A DNA stretch of 64,000 nucleotides from Streptomyces sp. NBC_00704 (GTDB taxonomy: Bacteria; Actinomycetota; Actinomycetes; Streptomycetales; Streptomycetaceae), in assembly GCF_036226605.1 (NCBI RefSeq), contig NZ_CP109000.1:1980501-2044500 (forward strand). Direction: 5' to 3'. Positions 56,791-64,000 of this stretch are shown in pieces; the first letter of the stretch is position 1, and the number at the start of each line of letters is the position of its first letter. The notes under the pieces were generated by a model. The model was not told the origin of the DNA. It did no database searches and worked only from the letters and a program-made list of their open reading frames with translations. A program made the translations under genes and the position numbers.

Positions 56791-57873
56791 ATGCCGACGA
56801 TCCGTGACCGAGCCCGCGGCGCCCTGCTCGGCCTGGCCGTGGGCGACGCCCTGGGCGCCCCCGCGGAGAACCTGAAGCCCTCCGAGATCCGAGCCCGCTG
56901 GGGCCGCATCACGGGATACGTCACCGACCGGCCGGCCGGCACCGACGACACCGAGTACGCGATCTTCTCCGGGCTGCTGCTGGCCCGGCACGGCTCCGCG
57001 CTCACCCCGGCCCACGTGGAAGCCGCCTGGCACCAGTGGATCGCCGACCTCGACGAGGGACCCTTCCGCGGGGCCGGCTTCAGCGAACGCGGCACCCTGG
57101 AGAACCTCCGCCGGGGCCTGGCCGCACCGATCTCCGCCCAGCACCGGCACGCCTGGAGCGACGGACTGGCCATGCGCGCCGCGCCCTTCGGCGTCTTCGC
57201 CGCGGGCCGCCCGGCCGAAGCGGCCCGGCTGGTCGCGATCGACGGCTCGGTGAGCCACGACGGCGAGGGCATCCACGGCGGGCAGGCGGTCGCGGCCGGG
57301 GTCGCGGCGGCCATGGCCGGAGCGCCGACGGCCGCCGTGGTGGCCGCGGCGCTGGCCGTGATCCCCGAGGACTCCTGGACGGCGCGCTCGCTGCGCCGGG
57401 CGGCGGCGGTGGCCCACCGCGGCGAACGGGCCGTCCGCTCCGCGGTCGTCATCGGCGGCTACCCGTGGACCGACCTCGCCCCCGAGGCGGTCGCCCTCGC
57501 CTTCGGCGCGTACGCGGCGGCCGACGGCGACTTCCGCGAGTCCGTCCTGACGGCGGTGAACATGGGCCGCGACGCCGACACCACGGCGGCCGTGGCGGGC
57601 GCCCTGGCCGGGGCCGCGCGGGGGGCGGGCGCGATCCCGGCGGACTGGGCGGCGGCGATCGGCCCGGCCCGGGGAAGCTGCCTGCCCTCCATGGCCGGAC
57701 ACCATGTCCTGGACGTCGCGGAACTGCTGGTGCCGGACGAGGGCGGCAAGTGGGGCGAGGGAGTGGTCGTCGCGGACCTCGTGCCGGGCCTGATGGGCCT
57801 CGTCCGGCCCCCCGCCCCGGACCCGGCCGCCTTCACCCTGGCGGCCACCGACGGCACGGAGGCGGGCGCATGA
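56791..57873 (+). CDS. ADP-ribosylglycohydrolase family protein (paralogue 1)
   Basis: A 360-residue DraG/ARH-fold enzyme. GLAVGDALGAPAEN near the N-terminus, TDDTE (51-55) and NMGRDADTTAAVAGALAG near the C-terminus provide the acidic residues that bind two Mg2+ ions, all intact. The family cleaves N- or O-ribosyl bonds, such as ADP-ribose from proteins, or other ribosylated substrates. ATG 56791 has GGAGAGG upstream. It is first of a coupled operon (ATGA overlap with the next gene). Confidence 0.87.
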   Translation: MPTIRDRARGALLGLAVGDALGAPAENLKPSEIRARWGRITGYVTDRPAGTDDTEYAIFSGLLLARHGSALTPAHVEAAWHQWIADLDEGPFRGAGFSERGTLENLRRGLAAPISAQHRHAWSDGLAMRAAPFGVFAAGRPAEAARLVAIDGSVSHDGEGIHGGQAVAAGVAAAMAGAPTAAVVAAALAVIPEDSWTARSLRRAAAVAHRGERAVRSAVVIGGYPWTDLAPEAVALAFGAYAAADGDFRESVLTAVNMGRDADTTAAVAGALAGAARGAGAIPADWAAAIGPARGSCLPSMAGHHVLDVAELLVPDEGGKWGEGVVVADLVPGLMGLVRPPAPDPAAFTLAATDGTEAGA

Positions 57874-59333
57874 CGGCCGAGACGCTCGCGTCCCCGGCGG
57901 ACCCGGACGACCCCGCCCCCACCGGCACCCGGACAGCGCCCGCGCAGGACGCCCCGGCGCACGAAGCCCCCACCCCGGCCACCCGGGCGCGGGACGCCTC
58001 GCCGCGGACGCCCGGACCGGCCCCCGCGGACCGCACGGGCGAGGCGGATGCGAGCCGCGCCCGTGACACAGGCGCACGCGGCGCCCGCGAGATGAACGGA
58101 GACCGCGCCGTCGGCGGCGGGGGAACCCGCGCCCGCGCCGTCGGCGGCGTCCGTGAGATCGACGAGGGAGCCGGGGCCGCCGGCCGTTCCGCCGGCGCGC
58201 ACCCGCGCGCTCCGCGTCCCGCGCGGCGGATCGTCGGGCTGCTGCTGGGCCTCGCCGCGGGGGACGCCGCCGGGTGGCCCGCCGCGCGGCACCGCGCGGC
58301 CCGGATGCCCGAGTGGACCCGCCGCCTCACCCGCGAGCTGGACACCTTCGCCGAGCACAACGCGACGACCACCCTCCCCGTGCCCATCGCCCTGAACCAG
58401 CCCCCCGAGCCCCTGCGGCTGGGCCCCTCCGACGACGCCGAGTGGGCGGCGTTCGCGGCCGAGGCGGTGCTGCGGGCCGGCGACGACACCGCCCTGGGCG
58501 ACCTGAGCCGGGAGCGCCGCACACGCGCCGCGATCGACCTCGCCTGGAACGCGATCGCCTGCGAGGTCGCGGCGGCGGCCGACCGCGCGCCCGAGGTGGA
58601 GTCCGCCGTCCTGCCGCTGCGCGCCCGCATCTCCGTCCGGGCCGGCCTGGGCAACCTCGCCGCCGGTCTGCGCCCCCCGGCCACCGGCCACGACAACCCC
58701 CACTACTTCGACGACGCGGCCTGCGTACGCGCCTGCGTCCTGGCCGTGGCCCACCCCGGCGACCCCCGGCTCGCCGCCGAACTCGCCGAGTTCGACGCCC
58801 GCTACACCCAGGACGGCGACGGCGTGCACGGAGCGCGCGCGATGGCGGCGGCCCTCGCGCTGGCCCTCGTGGGCGCGGACCCCGAGGAGTGCGTGACGGC
58901 CGCGCTCGCCGAGCTGCCCGAGCACACCGAGATCGGCCGCAACGCCCGGCACGCGCTCCGGCTGGCCCGGGACGCCGACAGCGCCTTCGCCCTCGTCCCC
59001 CTGCTGGAGCACCAGATCGTCGACCACGTCTACAGCTACGGCATCGCGGCGGCGGAGACGGTCCCCGTGGCGCTCGCGCTGGCGACGGCCTCCGGCGGCC
59101 GCGTCGGCGAGGCGGTCCCGGCCGCGGCCTGTCTGTCCCGGGTCGCGGACTCGGCCCCCGCGCTGGCCGGCGCGCTGACGGGCGCGCTGGGCGGCGGCGA
59201 CGCCATCCCCGCCGCGTGGCGCGACAGCTGCCGCGTCCTCTCCGGCTGCGCGCTCCCCCGGCTCACTGGGACCGACCTGGTGGAACTCGCCGAACTCCTG
59301 GAAGCCGCGCAACCGGCCCCGCCAGGAGGATGA
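57870..59333 (+). CDS. ADP-ribosylglycohydrolase family protein (paralogue 2, metal site degenerate)
   Basis: A 487-residue protein. A long Ala/Pro/Arg-rich region (1-115) precedes the domain. GLAAGDAAGWPAARH replaces the usual GDALGxPxE; GPSDDAEWA keeps only part of TDDT; LSRVADSAPALAGALTG replaces GRDADTxAAxxGAxxG, losing one key Asp. Metal binding and catalysis may therefore be weakened or specialised, and it may act as a partner of its neighbours. The start overlaps the previous stop and the stop overlaps an ATG of the next gene's leader. Confidence 0.82.
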   Translation: MTAETLASPADPDDPAPTGTRTAPAQDAPAHEAPTPATRARDASPRTPGPAPADRTGEADASRARDTGARGAREMNGDRAVGGGGTRARAVGGVREIDEGAGAAGRSAGAHPRAPRPARRIVGLLLGLAAGDAAGWPAARHRAARMPEWTRRLTRELDTFAEHNATTTLPVPIALNQPPEPLRLGPSDDAEWAAFAAEAVLRAGDDTALGDLSRERRTRAAIDLAWNAIACEVAAAADRAPEVESAVLPLRARISVRAGLGNLAAGLRPPATGHDNPHYFDDAACVRACVLAVAHPGDPRLAAELAEFDARYTQDGDGVHGARAMAAALALALVGADPEECVTAALAELPEHTEIGRNARHALRLARDADSAFALVPLLEHQIVDHVYSYGIAAAETVPVALALATASGGRVGEAVPAAACLSRVADSAPALAGALTGALGGGDAIPAAWRDSCRVLSGCALPRLTGTDLVELAELLEAAQPAPPGG

Positions 59334-59341
59334 TTCGGGAC

Positions 59342-60517
59342 ATGACGCCCAAAGCATCACAGAGCAATGGCGCGACGCTGGACGAACGTGTCACCGGCGC
59401 CCTGGTGGGGGCCGCCGTGGGAGACGCCCTCGGCGGCCCCGTCGAGGGCTACTCCCCCGAGCAGATCCTCCAGCGGCACGGCGGCCGGATCCACGGCATC
59501 GTCGGCCCCTGGGACGGCGACGACTGGCGCACCGCCCGCCCCCTCGCGCCGTACCACAAGGGCGACGGGCACGTCACCGACGACACCCTGATGACGCACG
59601 CCCTGATCAGGGTCTACGCCACCGTGCGCGACCACCTGGACGCCTACGCCGTCGCCGACCACCTGGTGGCGGACCTGATGACGACGCCCCGCTGGATCCC
59701 GGAGCTGGAGGCGCGGGCGCTCCCCCTGCACCGGATCTTCCTCGCGGAGAAATGGCTGGTGGCCCGGCTCCACTACGCTCACGCCGACCCGCGCGAGGCT
59801 GGCGTCGGCAACATCGTCAACTGCGGCGCCGCGATGTACATGGCCCCCGTGGGGCTGGTCAACGCGGCCGGTCCGGCGCGCGCGTACGCCGAGGCGCTGG
59901 ACGTCGCGGGCGCCCACCAGTCGTCGTACGGCCGTGAGGCGGCAGGGGTCTTCGCGGCGGCCGTGGCAGCGGCCTGCGCGCCGGGGGCGACGCCGGACTC
60001 GGTGGTCGCGAGCTGTCTGTCCCTCGCGAAGGACGGCACCCGCGCGGCGATCGAGGCGGTCTGCGAGACGGCCGCCCGGCACACCGACGTCGAGTCCGCG
60101 CTCGTCCCGCTGCGGGAGGCGGTGGCGCCCTTCGACACGGTCGGGCCCGACTACCGCCGGCCCTCGCTGGCCGCCCGCCGGCCCTCCCGGATCCACGCGA
60201 TCGAGGAACTCCCGGTCGCCCTCGGCATGTTGCTGGCGGCCGGCGGCGACTACCGGCAGGCGGTGCTCGGCTCGGTGAACTACGGCCGCGACTGCGACTC
60301 CATCGCCACCATGGCGGGAGCGCTGGCCGGCGCCCTGGGCTCGCCCGTCCCGGACGAGTGGTCCAAGCAGGTCGCCGACGCCAGCCGGCTCGACCTCTGG
60401 CAGCCCGCGGCGACACTCGCCGAGGTCGCCCGGGAGGTCTTCGCCCGCGACGTGGACCGCCGTCGCGCCCACGAGCAGGCGTTTCACGCACTGGGAGGCA
60501 CGACATGCTCCGACTGA
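59342..60517 (+). CDS. ADP-ribosylglycohydrolase family protein (paralogue 3)
   Basis: A 391-residue protein. VGAAVGDALGGPVEGY, VTDDTLMT (TDDT 79-82) and VNYGRDCDSIATMAGALAG are a complete metal-binding set, with the aspartates as expected. A large middle insertion (about 95-190) with ARLHYAHADPREAGVGNIVN and GAMYMAPVG-like elements is typical of a subgroup acting on small ribosylated molecules. ATG 59342 follows AGGAGG by 12 bases; ATG 59330 overlapping the previous stop is too close to that site. It overlaps the next gene by 13 bases. Confidence 0.87.
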   Translation: MTPKASQSNGATLDERVTGALVGAAVGDALGGPVEGYSPEQILQRHGGRIHGIVGPWDGDDWRTARPLAPYHKGDGHVTDDTLMTHALIRVYATVRDHLDAYAVADHLVADLMTTPRWIPELEARALPLHRIFLAEKWLVARLHYAHADPREAGVGNIVNCGAAMYMAPVGLVNAAGPARAYAEALDVAGAHQSSYGREAAGVFAAAVAAACAPGATPDSVVASCLSLAKDGTRAAIEAVCETAARHTDVESALVPLREAVAPFDTVGPDYRRPSLAARRPSRIHAIEELPVALGMLLAAGGDYRQAVLGSVNYGRDCDSIATMAGALAGALGSPVPDEWSKQVADASRLDLWQPAATLAEVAREVFARDVDRRRAHEQAFHALGGTTCSD

Positions 60518-61893
60518 CCTGGGTCCAGCCGGAGGACCTCCTCGGCCACGAGCTGCGCCAGGCCGCCGAGGACGGCCGGGAGGCGGGCGCGATCGCCGCC
60601 CGCTGGAAGGCCGCAGGCGGCTGCGAGGCGCCGGAGCGGGCGGGCGCGTCCCCGCAGCGCGCCTCCCGCTACCTGCGCCTGCTCGCCGAGGACCTCCTGG
60701 ACGAACTGGCCGACCTGCCCGGCAGATCGACGGAGGACGAGCCGACGGAACTGGAGGAGATCAGGGCCCTGTGCCCGCAGTGGCCGGCTCGGCCGGACGA
60801 CGTCCCTCCCCCGGCCGTCACCCCGCTCCGGCTGGAGGCGGCCTGGCTGGGCCGTGCCGTCGGCTGCCTGCTCGGCAAACCCGTCGAGAAACTCCCCCTC
60901 GACGCCGTCCGCGCACTCGCCCGCGCCACCGGGAACTGGCCCCTGACCGGCTACTTCACCGCCCGGGGAGTCCCCGAAGCCCTCCTCGGGGCCCACCCCT
61001 GGAACCGCCGCTCGGCGGGCACCTCCCTCGCCGAGAACATCGACGGCATGCCCGAGGACGACGACCTCGACTACCCGCTGCTCAACCTGCTCCTGCTGCA
61101 ACGCCACGGCAGGGACTTCACCACCGCGGACGTCGCCCGGCTCTGGCTCGACCACCTCCCGCCCGGCCGCGCCTTCACCGCCGAGCGCATCGCCCTGCGC
61201 AACCTCCTCTGCGGCGTCGAACCCCCGCACACCGCCCGCCACCGCAACCCCTTCCGCGAGTGGATCGGCGCCCTGATCCGCGCCGACGTCCACGGCTGGA
61301 CCAACCCCGGCGACCCGGCCGCCGCCGCGGAACAGGCCCACCGCGACGCCTGTCTCACCCACACCGCCAACGGCGTCTACGCGGCGATGTTCACGGCGGC
61401 CGTCATCGCCGCGGCCGCGGCCGGCGACAGGGACGTCCACGCCTGTCTGCGCACCGGACTGACCGTGGTCCCCCCGCGCTCGCGCCTCCACCGGGCCGTC
61501 GCGCACGCCGTCCGGCTCGCCGGGGAACACCCCGGCCCCGACGGCTTCGACACCGTCGTGGACGAACTGCACGCCGTGCACGGGGCGTCCCACTGGGTCC
61601 ACGCCGTGCCCAACACCGCCCTGATCGCCGCCGCCCTCACCCACGCGGACGGCGACTTCACCCGCTCCGTGCACGGCGCCGTGGCCGGCGGCCTGGACAC
61701 CGACTCGGCCGGCGCGACGGCCGGCAGTGTCGCCGCCCTCCTCGCCGGCGACCCGGCCGCCCTGCCCGACCACTGGACGGCCCCCCTCAAGAACCGGCTG
61801 GCCACCTCCGTCGCCGACCTCGACGGCGTCGGCTTCGACACCCTGGCCCACCTGACCTGGTCCCTCACCCACCGGGAGGCGTCCCGCCCATGA
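60505..61893 (+). CDS. ADP-ribosylglycohydrolase family protein (paralogue 4)
   Basis: A 462-residue protein. After a helical N-terminal region (1-110) the domain shows LGRAVGCLLGKPVEKLP, MPEDDDLDYPLLNLLLLQRHG, NGVYAAMFTAAVIAAAAAG and GGLDTDSAGATAGSVAALLAG. The EDDDLDY and GLDTDS forms are those of the longer ADP-ribosylglycohydrolase subgroup, whose substrate is not established. ATG 60505 has GGGAGG at 60493-60498. Its stop overlaps the ribokinase start (ATGA). Confidence 0.87.
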   Translation: MLRLTWVQPEDLLGHELRQAAEDGREAGAIAARWKAAGGCEAPERAGASPQRASRYLRLLAEDLLDELADLPGRSTEDEPTELEEIRALCPQWPARPDDVPPPAVTPLRLEAAWLGRAVGCLLGKPVEKLPLDAVRALARATGNWPLTGYFTARGVPEALLGAHPWNRRSAGTSLAENIDGMPEDDDLDYPLLNLLLLQRHGRDFTTADVARLWLDHLPPGRAFTAERIALRNLLCGVEPPHTARHRNPFREWIGALIRADVHGWTNPGDPAAAAEQAHRDACLTHTANGVYAAMFTAAVIAAAAAGDRDVHACLRTGLTVVPPRSRLHRAVAHAVRLAGEHPGPDGFDTVVDELHAVHGASHWVHAVPNTALIAAALTHADGDFTRSVHGAVAGGLDTDSAGATAGSVAALLAGDPAALPDHWTAPLKNRLATSVADLDGVGFDTLAHLTWSLTHREASRP

Positions 61894-62783
61894 CCGACAT
61901 CGTCGTGCTCGGCAGCACGAACATGGACCTCGTCGCCTACGTCGAGAAACCCCCGCAGCGCGGAGAGACCGTGACGGGACGGGAGTTCCGCACGATCCCC
62001 GGCGGCAAGGGCGCCAACCAGGCGGTCGCCGCCGCCCACGCGGGCGGCACGGTCTCGATGATCGGCGCCGTCGGCAACGACGCCTTCGGCGCGCGGCTGC
62101 GCTCCACGCTGGAACACTCGGGCGTCAACACCGACCACCTGCGCACCGTCGAGGCGCCCTCGGGCACCGCGCACATCGTCGTCGACGACGAGGGCGGCAA
62201 CGCCATCGTCGTCGTGCCCGGCGCCAACGCCACCGTCGACCACCTCGCCCCCGGCGACGAAGGCCTCATCGCCTCCGCCGACGCCCTCCTGCTGCAACTC
62301 GAGGTCCCGGTGGCCGCGGCCGTCGCGGGCGCCCGGGCTGCCCGCGCCCACGGCGTCAGGACGATCCTCACCCCCGCCCCCGTCCAACCGCTGCCGCCCG
62401 AACTCCTCGCCGCCACCGACCTGTTGATCCCCAACGAGCACGAGGCGGCCGCGCTCACCGGGCGCACCGACCCGTACGAGGCGGCCCGCGCCCTGCTGGA
62501 CAGCGTGCCGGAGGTCATCATCACGCTGGGCGCGGCCGGCAGCCTGTACGCGGCCCGCGGCGCCGAGCCCCTGACCGTCCCCGCCCCGCACGTCACCGCC
62601 GTCGACTCGACCGGTGCGGGCGACACCTTCGTCGGCGCCCTCGCCGTCGCCCTCGGCGAGGACCGCCCGGTGCGCGAGGCGCTCGCCTGGGCGGCCGCCG
62701 CGGCCGCGCTGTCGGTGCAACGCCCCGGCGCGTCCGCCTCGATGCCCTACCGCTCCGAGATCGAGACGCGGTACGCCTCATGA
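61890..62783 (+). CDS. rbsK: ribokinase (PfkB family)
   Basis: A 297-residue sugar kinase. NMDLVAYVEKPPQRGETV and PGGKGANQAVAAAHAGG (first PfkB signature, substrate binding) are followed by DSTGAGDTFVGALA with catalytic Asp245 in GAGD (242-245). It phosphorylates ribose or a related pentose/nucleoside at O5. Translational coupling on both sides to ADP-ribosylglycohydrolase and CoA-transferase genes suggests it handles the ribose released by the hydrolases. Confidence 0.92.
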   Translation: MTDIVVLGSTNMDLVAYVEKPPQRGETVTGREFRTIPGGKGANQAVAAAHAGGTVSMIGAVGNDAFGARLRSTLEHSGVNTDHLRTVEAPSGTAHIVVDDEGGNAIVVVPGANATVDHLAPGDEGLIASADALLLQLEVPVAAAVAGARAARAHGVRTILTPAPVQPLPPELLAATDLLIPNEHEAAALTGRTDPYEAARALLDSVPEVIITLGAAGSLYAARGAEPLTVPAPHVTAVDSTGAGDTFVGALAVALGEDRPVREALAWAAAAAALSVQRPGASASMPYRSEIETRYAS

Positions 62784-63976
62784 CCGGGACGACTCCTCCC
62801 CTGCACGGTGTGCGCGTCCTCGACCTGGCCACCCTCTTCGCCGGGCCCCTCGCCGCCACCCTGCTCGGCGACTTCGGCGCGGACGTCGTCAAGGTCGAGC
62901 ACCCGGGCCGGCCCGACCCGTCCCGCGGTCACGGCCCCGCCAAGGACGGCGTGGGCCTGTGGTGGAAACTCCTCGGCCGCAACAAGCGCACCGTCACCCT
63001 GAACCTGTCCAGGCCCGGCGGGCGCGCCACCCTGCTGCGGCTGGCCGCCACCGCCGACGTGATCGTCGAGAACTTCCGGCCGGGCACCCTGGAGAAGTGG
63101 GACCTCGGCTGGGAGGAGCTGTCGGCCGTCAACCCGCGGCTGGTCCTCGCCCGGGTCACCGCCTTCGGCCAGTTCGGCCCGTACGCGCACCGTCCCGGCT
63201 TCGGCACCCTCGCCGAGGCGATGAGCGGGTTCGCGGCCATCACCGGGGAGCCGGACGCCGCGCCGACCCTGCCCCCGTTCGGCCTGGCCGACTCGATCGC
63301 CGGCCTGGCCACCGCCTACGCCGTGATGACGGCCCTCGCCGCCCGCGACCGCACCGGCGAGGGCCAGGTCGTCGACATGGCGATCATCGAGCCCATCCTC
63401 ACCGTGCTCGGACCCCAGCCCCTCTGGTACGACCAGCTCGGCTACGTCCAGGCCCGCACCGGCAACCGGTCCGCGAACAACGCGCCCCGCAACACCTACC
63501 GCACGGCCGACGGGGAGTGGGTCGCCGTGTCGACCTCGGCGCAGTCCGTCGCGGAACGGGTGATGCACCTGGTCGGCCGGCCCGACCTGATCGACGAGCC
63601 CTGGTTCGCGACGGGCGCCGACCGGGCCGCGCACGCCGACGTCCTCGACGACGCGGTCGGCGCCTGGATCGCCGCCCGCACCCGCACCGACGTCCTGGCC
63701 GCCTTCGAGAAGGCCGAGGCCGCCGTCGCCCCCGTCCAGGACGTACGGGACGTCATGACCGACCCCCAGTACCAGGCCCTCGACACGATCACCGCCGTCG
63801 ACGACCCGGAACTGGGCCGCGTCCGCATGCAGAACGTCCTCTTCCGCCTCTCGGCGACCCCCGGCGCGATCCGCTGGGCCGGCCGGCCGCACGGCGCCGA
63901 CACGGAGGCCGTGCTGACCGAGCTGGGCCTGACCCCGGCCGAGCTGACCGCTCTGCGCGCGGAGGGCGCCGTATGA
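62780..63976 (+). CDS. family III CoA-transferase (CaiB/BaiF)
   Basis: A 398-residue CoA-transferase. LHGVRVLDLATLFAGPLAA, GADVVKVEHPGRPD, LLGRNKRTVTLNL and VIVENFRPGTLEKWDLGW are the standard family III landmarks. Members move CoA between organic acids, often dicarboxylates. The acid here is unknown. It is translationally coupled to ribokinase (ATGA) and to the next gene (ATGA). Confidence 0.9.
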   Translation: MTGTTPPLHGVRVLDLATLFAGPLAATLLGDFGADVVKVEHPGRPDPSRGHGPAKDGVGLWWKLLGRNKRTVTLNLSRPGGRATLLRLAATADVIVENFRPGTLEKWDLGWEELSAVNPRLVLARVTAFGQFGPYAHRPGFGTLAEAMSGFAAITGEPDAAPTLPPFGLADSIAGLATAYAVMTALAARDRTGEGQVVDMAIIEPILTVLGPQPLWYDQLGYVQARTGNRSANNAPRNTYRTADGEWVAVSTSAQSVAERVMHLVGRPDLIDEPWFATGADRAAHADVLDDAVGAWIAARTRTDVLAAFEKAEAAVAPVQDVRDVMTDPQYQALDTITAVDDPELGRVRMQNVLFRLSATPGAIRWAGRPHGADTEAVLTELGLTPAELTALRAEGAV

Positions 63977-64000
63977 CGACACCCCAGCTGACCTGGCTGT
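63973..64000 (+). CDS. start of the next gene in the operon (truncated by window end)
   Basis: ATG 63973 overlaps the CoA-transferase stop (ATGA) and reads MTTPQLTWL before the window ends. I recall CoA-ester lyases (HpcH/HpaI/citrate-lyase beta type) of streptomycetes starting in this way after a CaiB gene, but nine residues cannot prove it. Confidence 0.5.

Overview
The window is a high-GC actinobacterial chromosome segment, almost certainly Streptomyces. The signs are the very G+C-rich codon third positions, frequent GTG starts, purine-rich Shine-Dalgarno sites, many ATGA/GTGA start-stop overlaps, and a core gene order (polA, liv operon, pdtaR-like regulator, pyk, gltBD) typical of the genus. 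Family names come from recognised motifs and remembered protein families; no database search was run.

Layout. 0-10 kb: the 3' part of hrpB, a DUF3068 membrane protein, a tiny membrane peptide, a secreted transglycosylase with Ig-like domains, a DUF4184 membrane protein, a doubtful small ORF and polA. 10-14 kb: an FdhF/YdeP molybdopterin oxidoreductase, a PaaI-type thioesterase and a small lipoprotein. 14-20.5 kb: a complete branched-chain amino-acid ABC transporter operon (livJHMGF) with a hairpin between livJ and livH and a strong terminator. 20.6-24 kb: an ANTAR response regulator, an unusual short-variable-arm tRNA with anticodon CAA, an HTH plus LAGLIDADG protein beside it, and pyruvate kinase. 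24-33 kb: a Tat-exported 5'-nucleotidase, an orphan two-gene operon for lysine/ornithine-type decarboxylation and N-hydroxylation (siderophore-like chemistry without synthetase), a GNAT protein, aminopeptidase N and chorismate mutase. 33-34 kb: an HEXXH metallopeptidase with a C-terminal zinc ribbon.

34-44 kb carries a steroid ring C/D degradation cluster closely resembling the Mycobacterium tuberculosis KstR2 regulon: two SDRs, echA20, ipdA, ipdB, ipdC, fadA6, kstR2, ipdF, fadE31 and a fadE32/33-like partner. Both divergent promoters in it contain a near-identical palindrome that fits the published KstR2 box. fadD3 and fadE30 are not in the window, so the entry steps must lie elsewhere or be absent.

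44-56.5 kb: a zinc-finger FBP-domain protein divergent from a TetR regulator across a perfect operator palindrome, an orphan second-type qcrB, a vWA protein, a GH46 chitosanase with upstream 12-bp repeats, glutamate synthase gltB-gltD, and a VIT1/CCC1 metal transporter. 56.7-64 kb: a tightly coupled operon of four ADP-ribosylglycohydrolase paralogues, a ribokinase, a family III CoA-transferase and the first codons of a further gene. It looks like an uncharacterised ribosyl-compound catabolic or repair system and is the best candidate here for an undescribed system.
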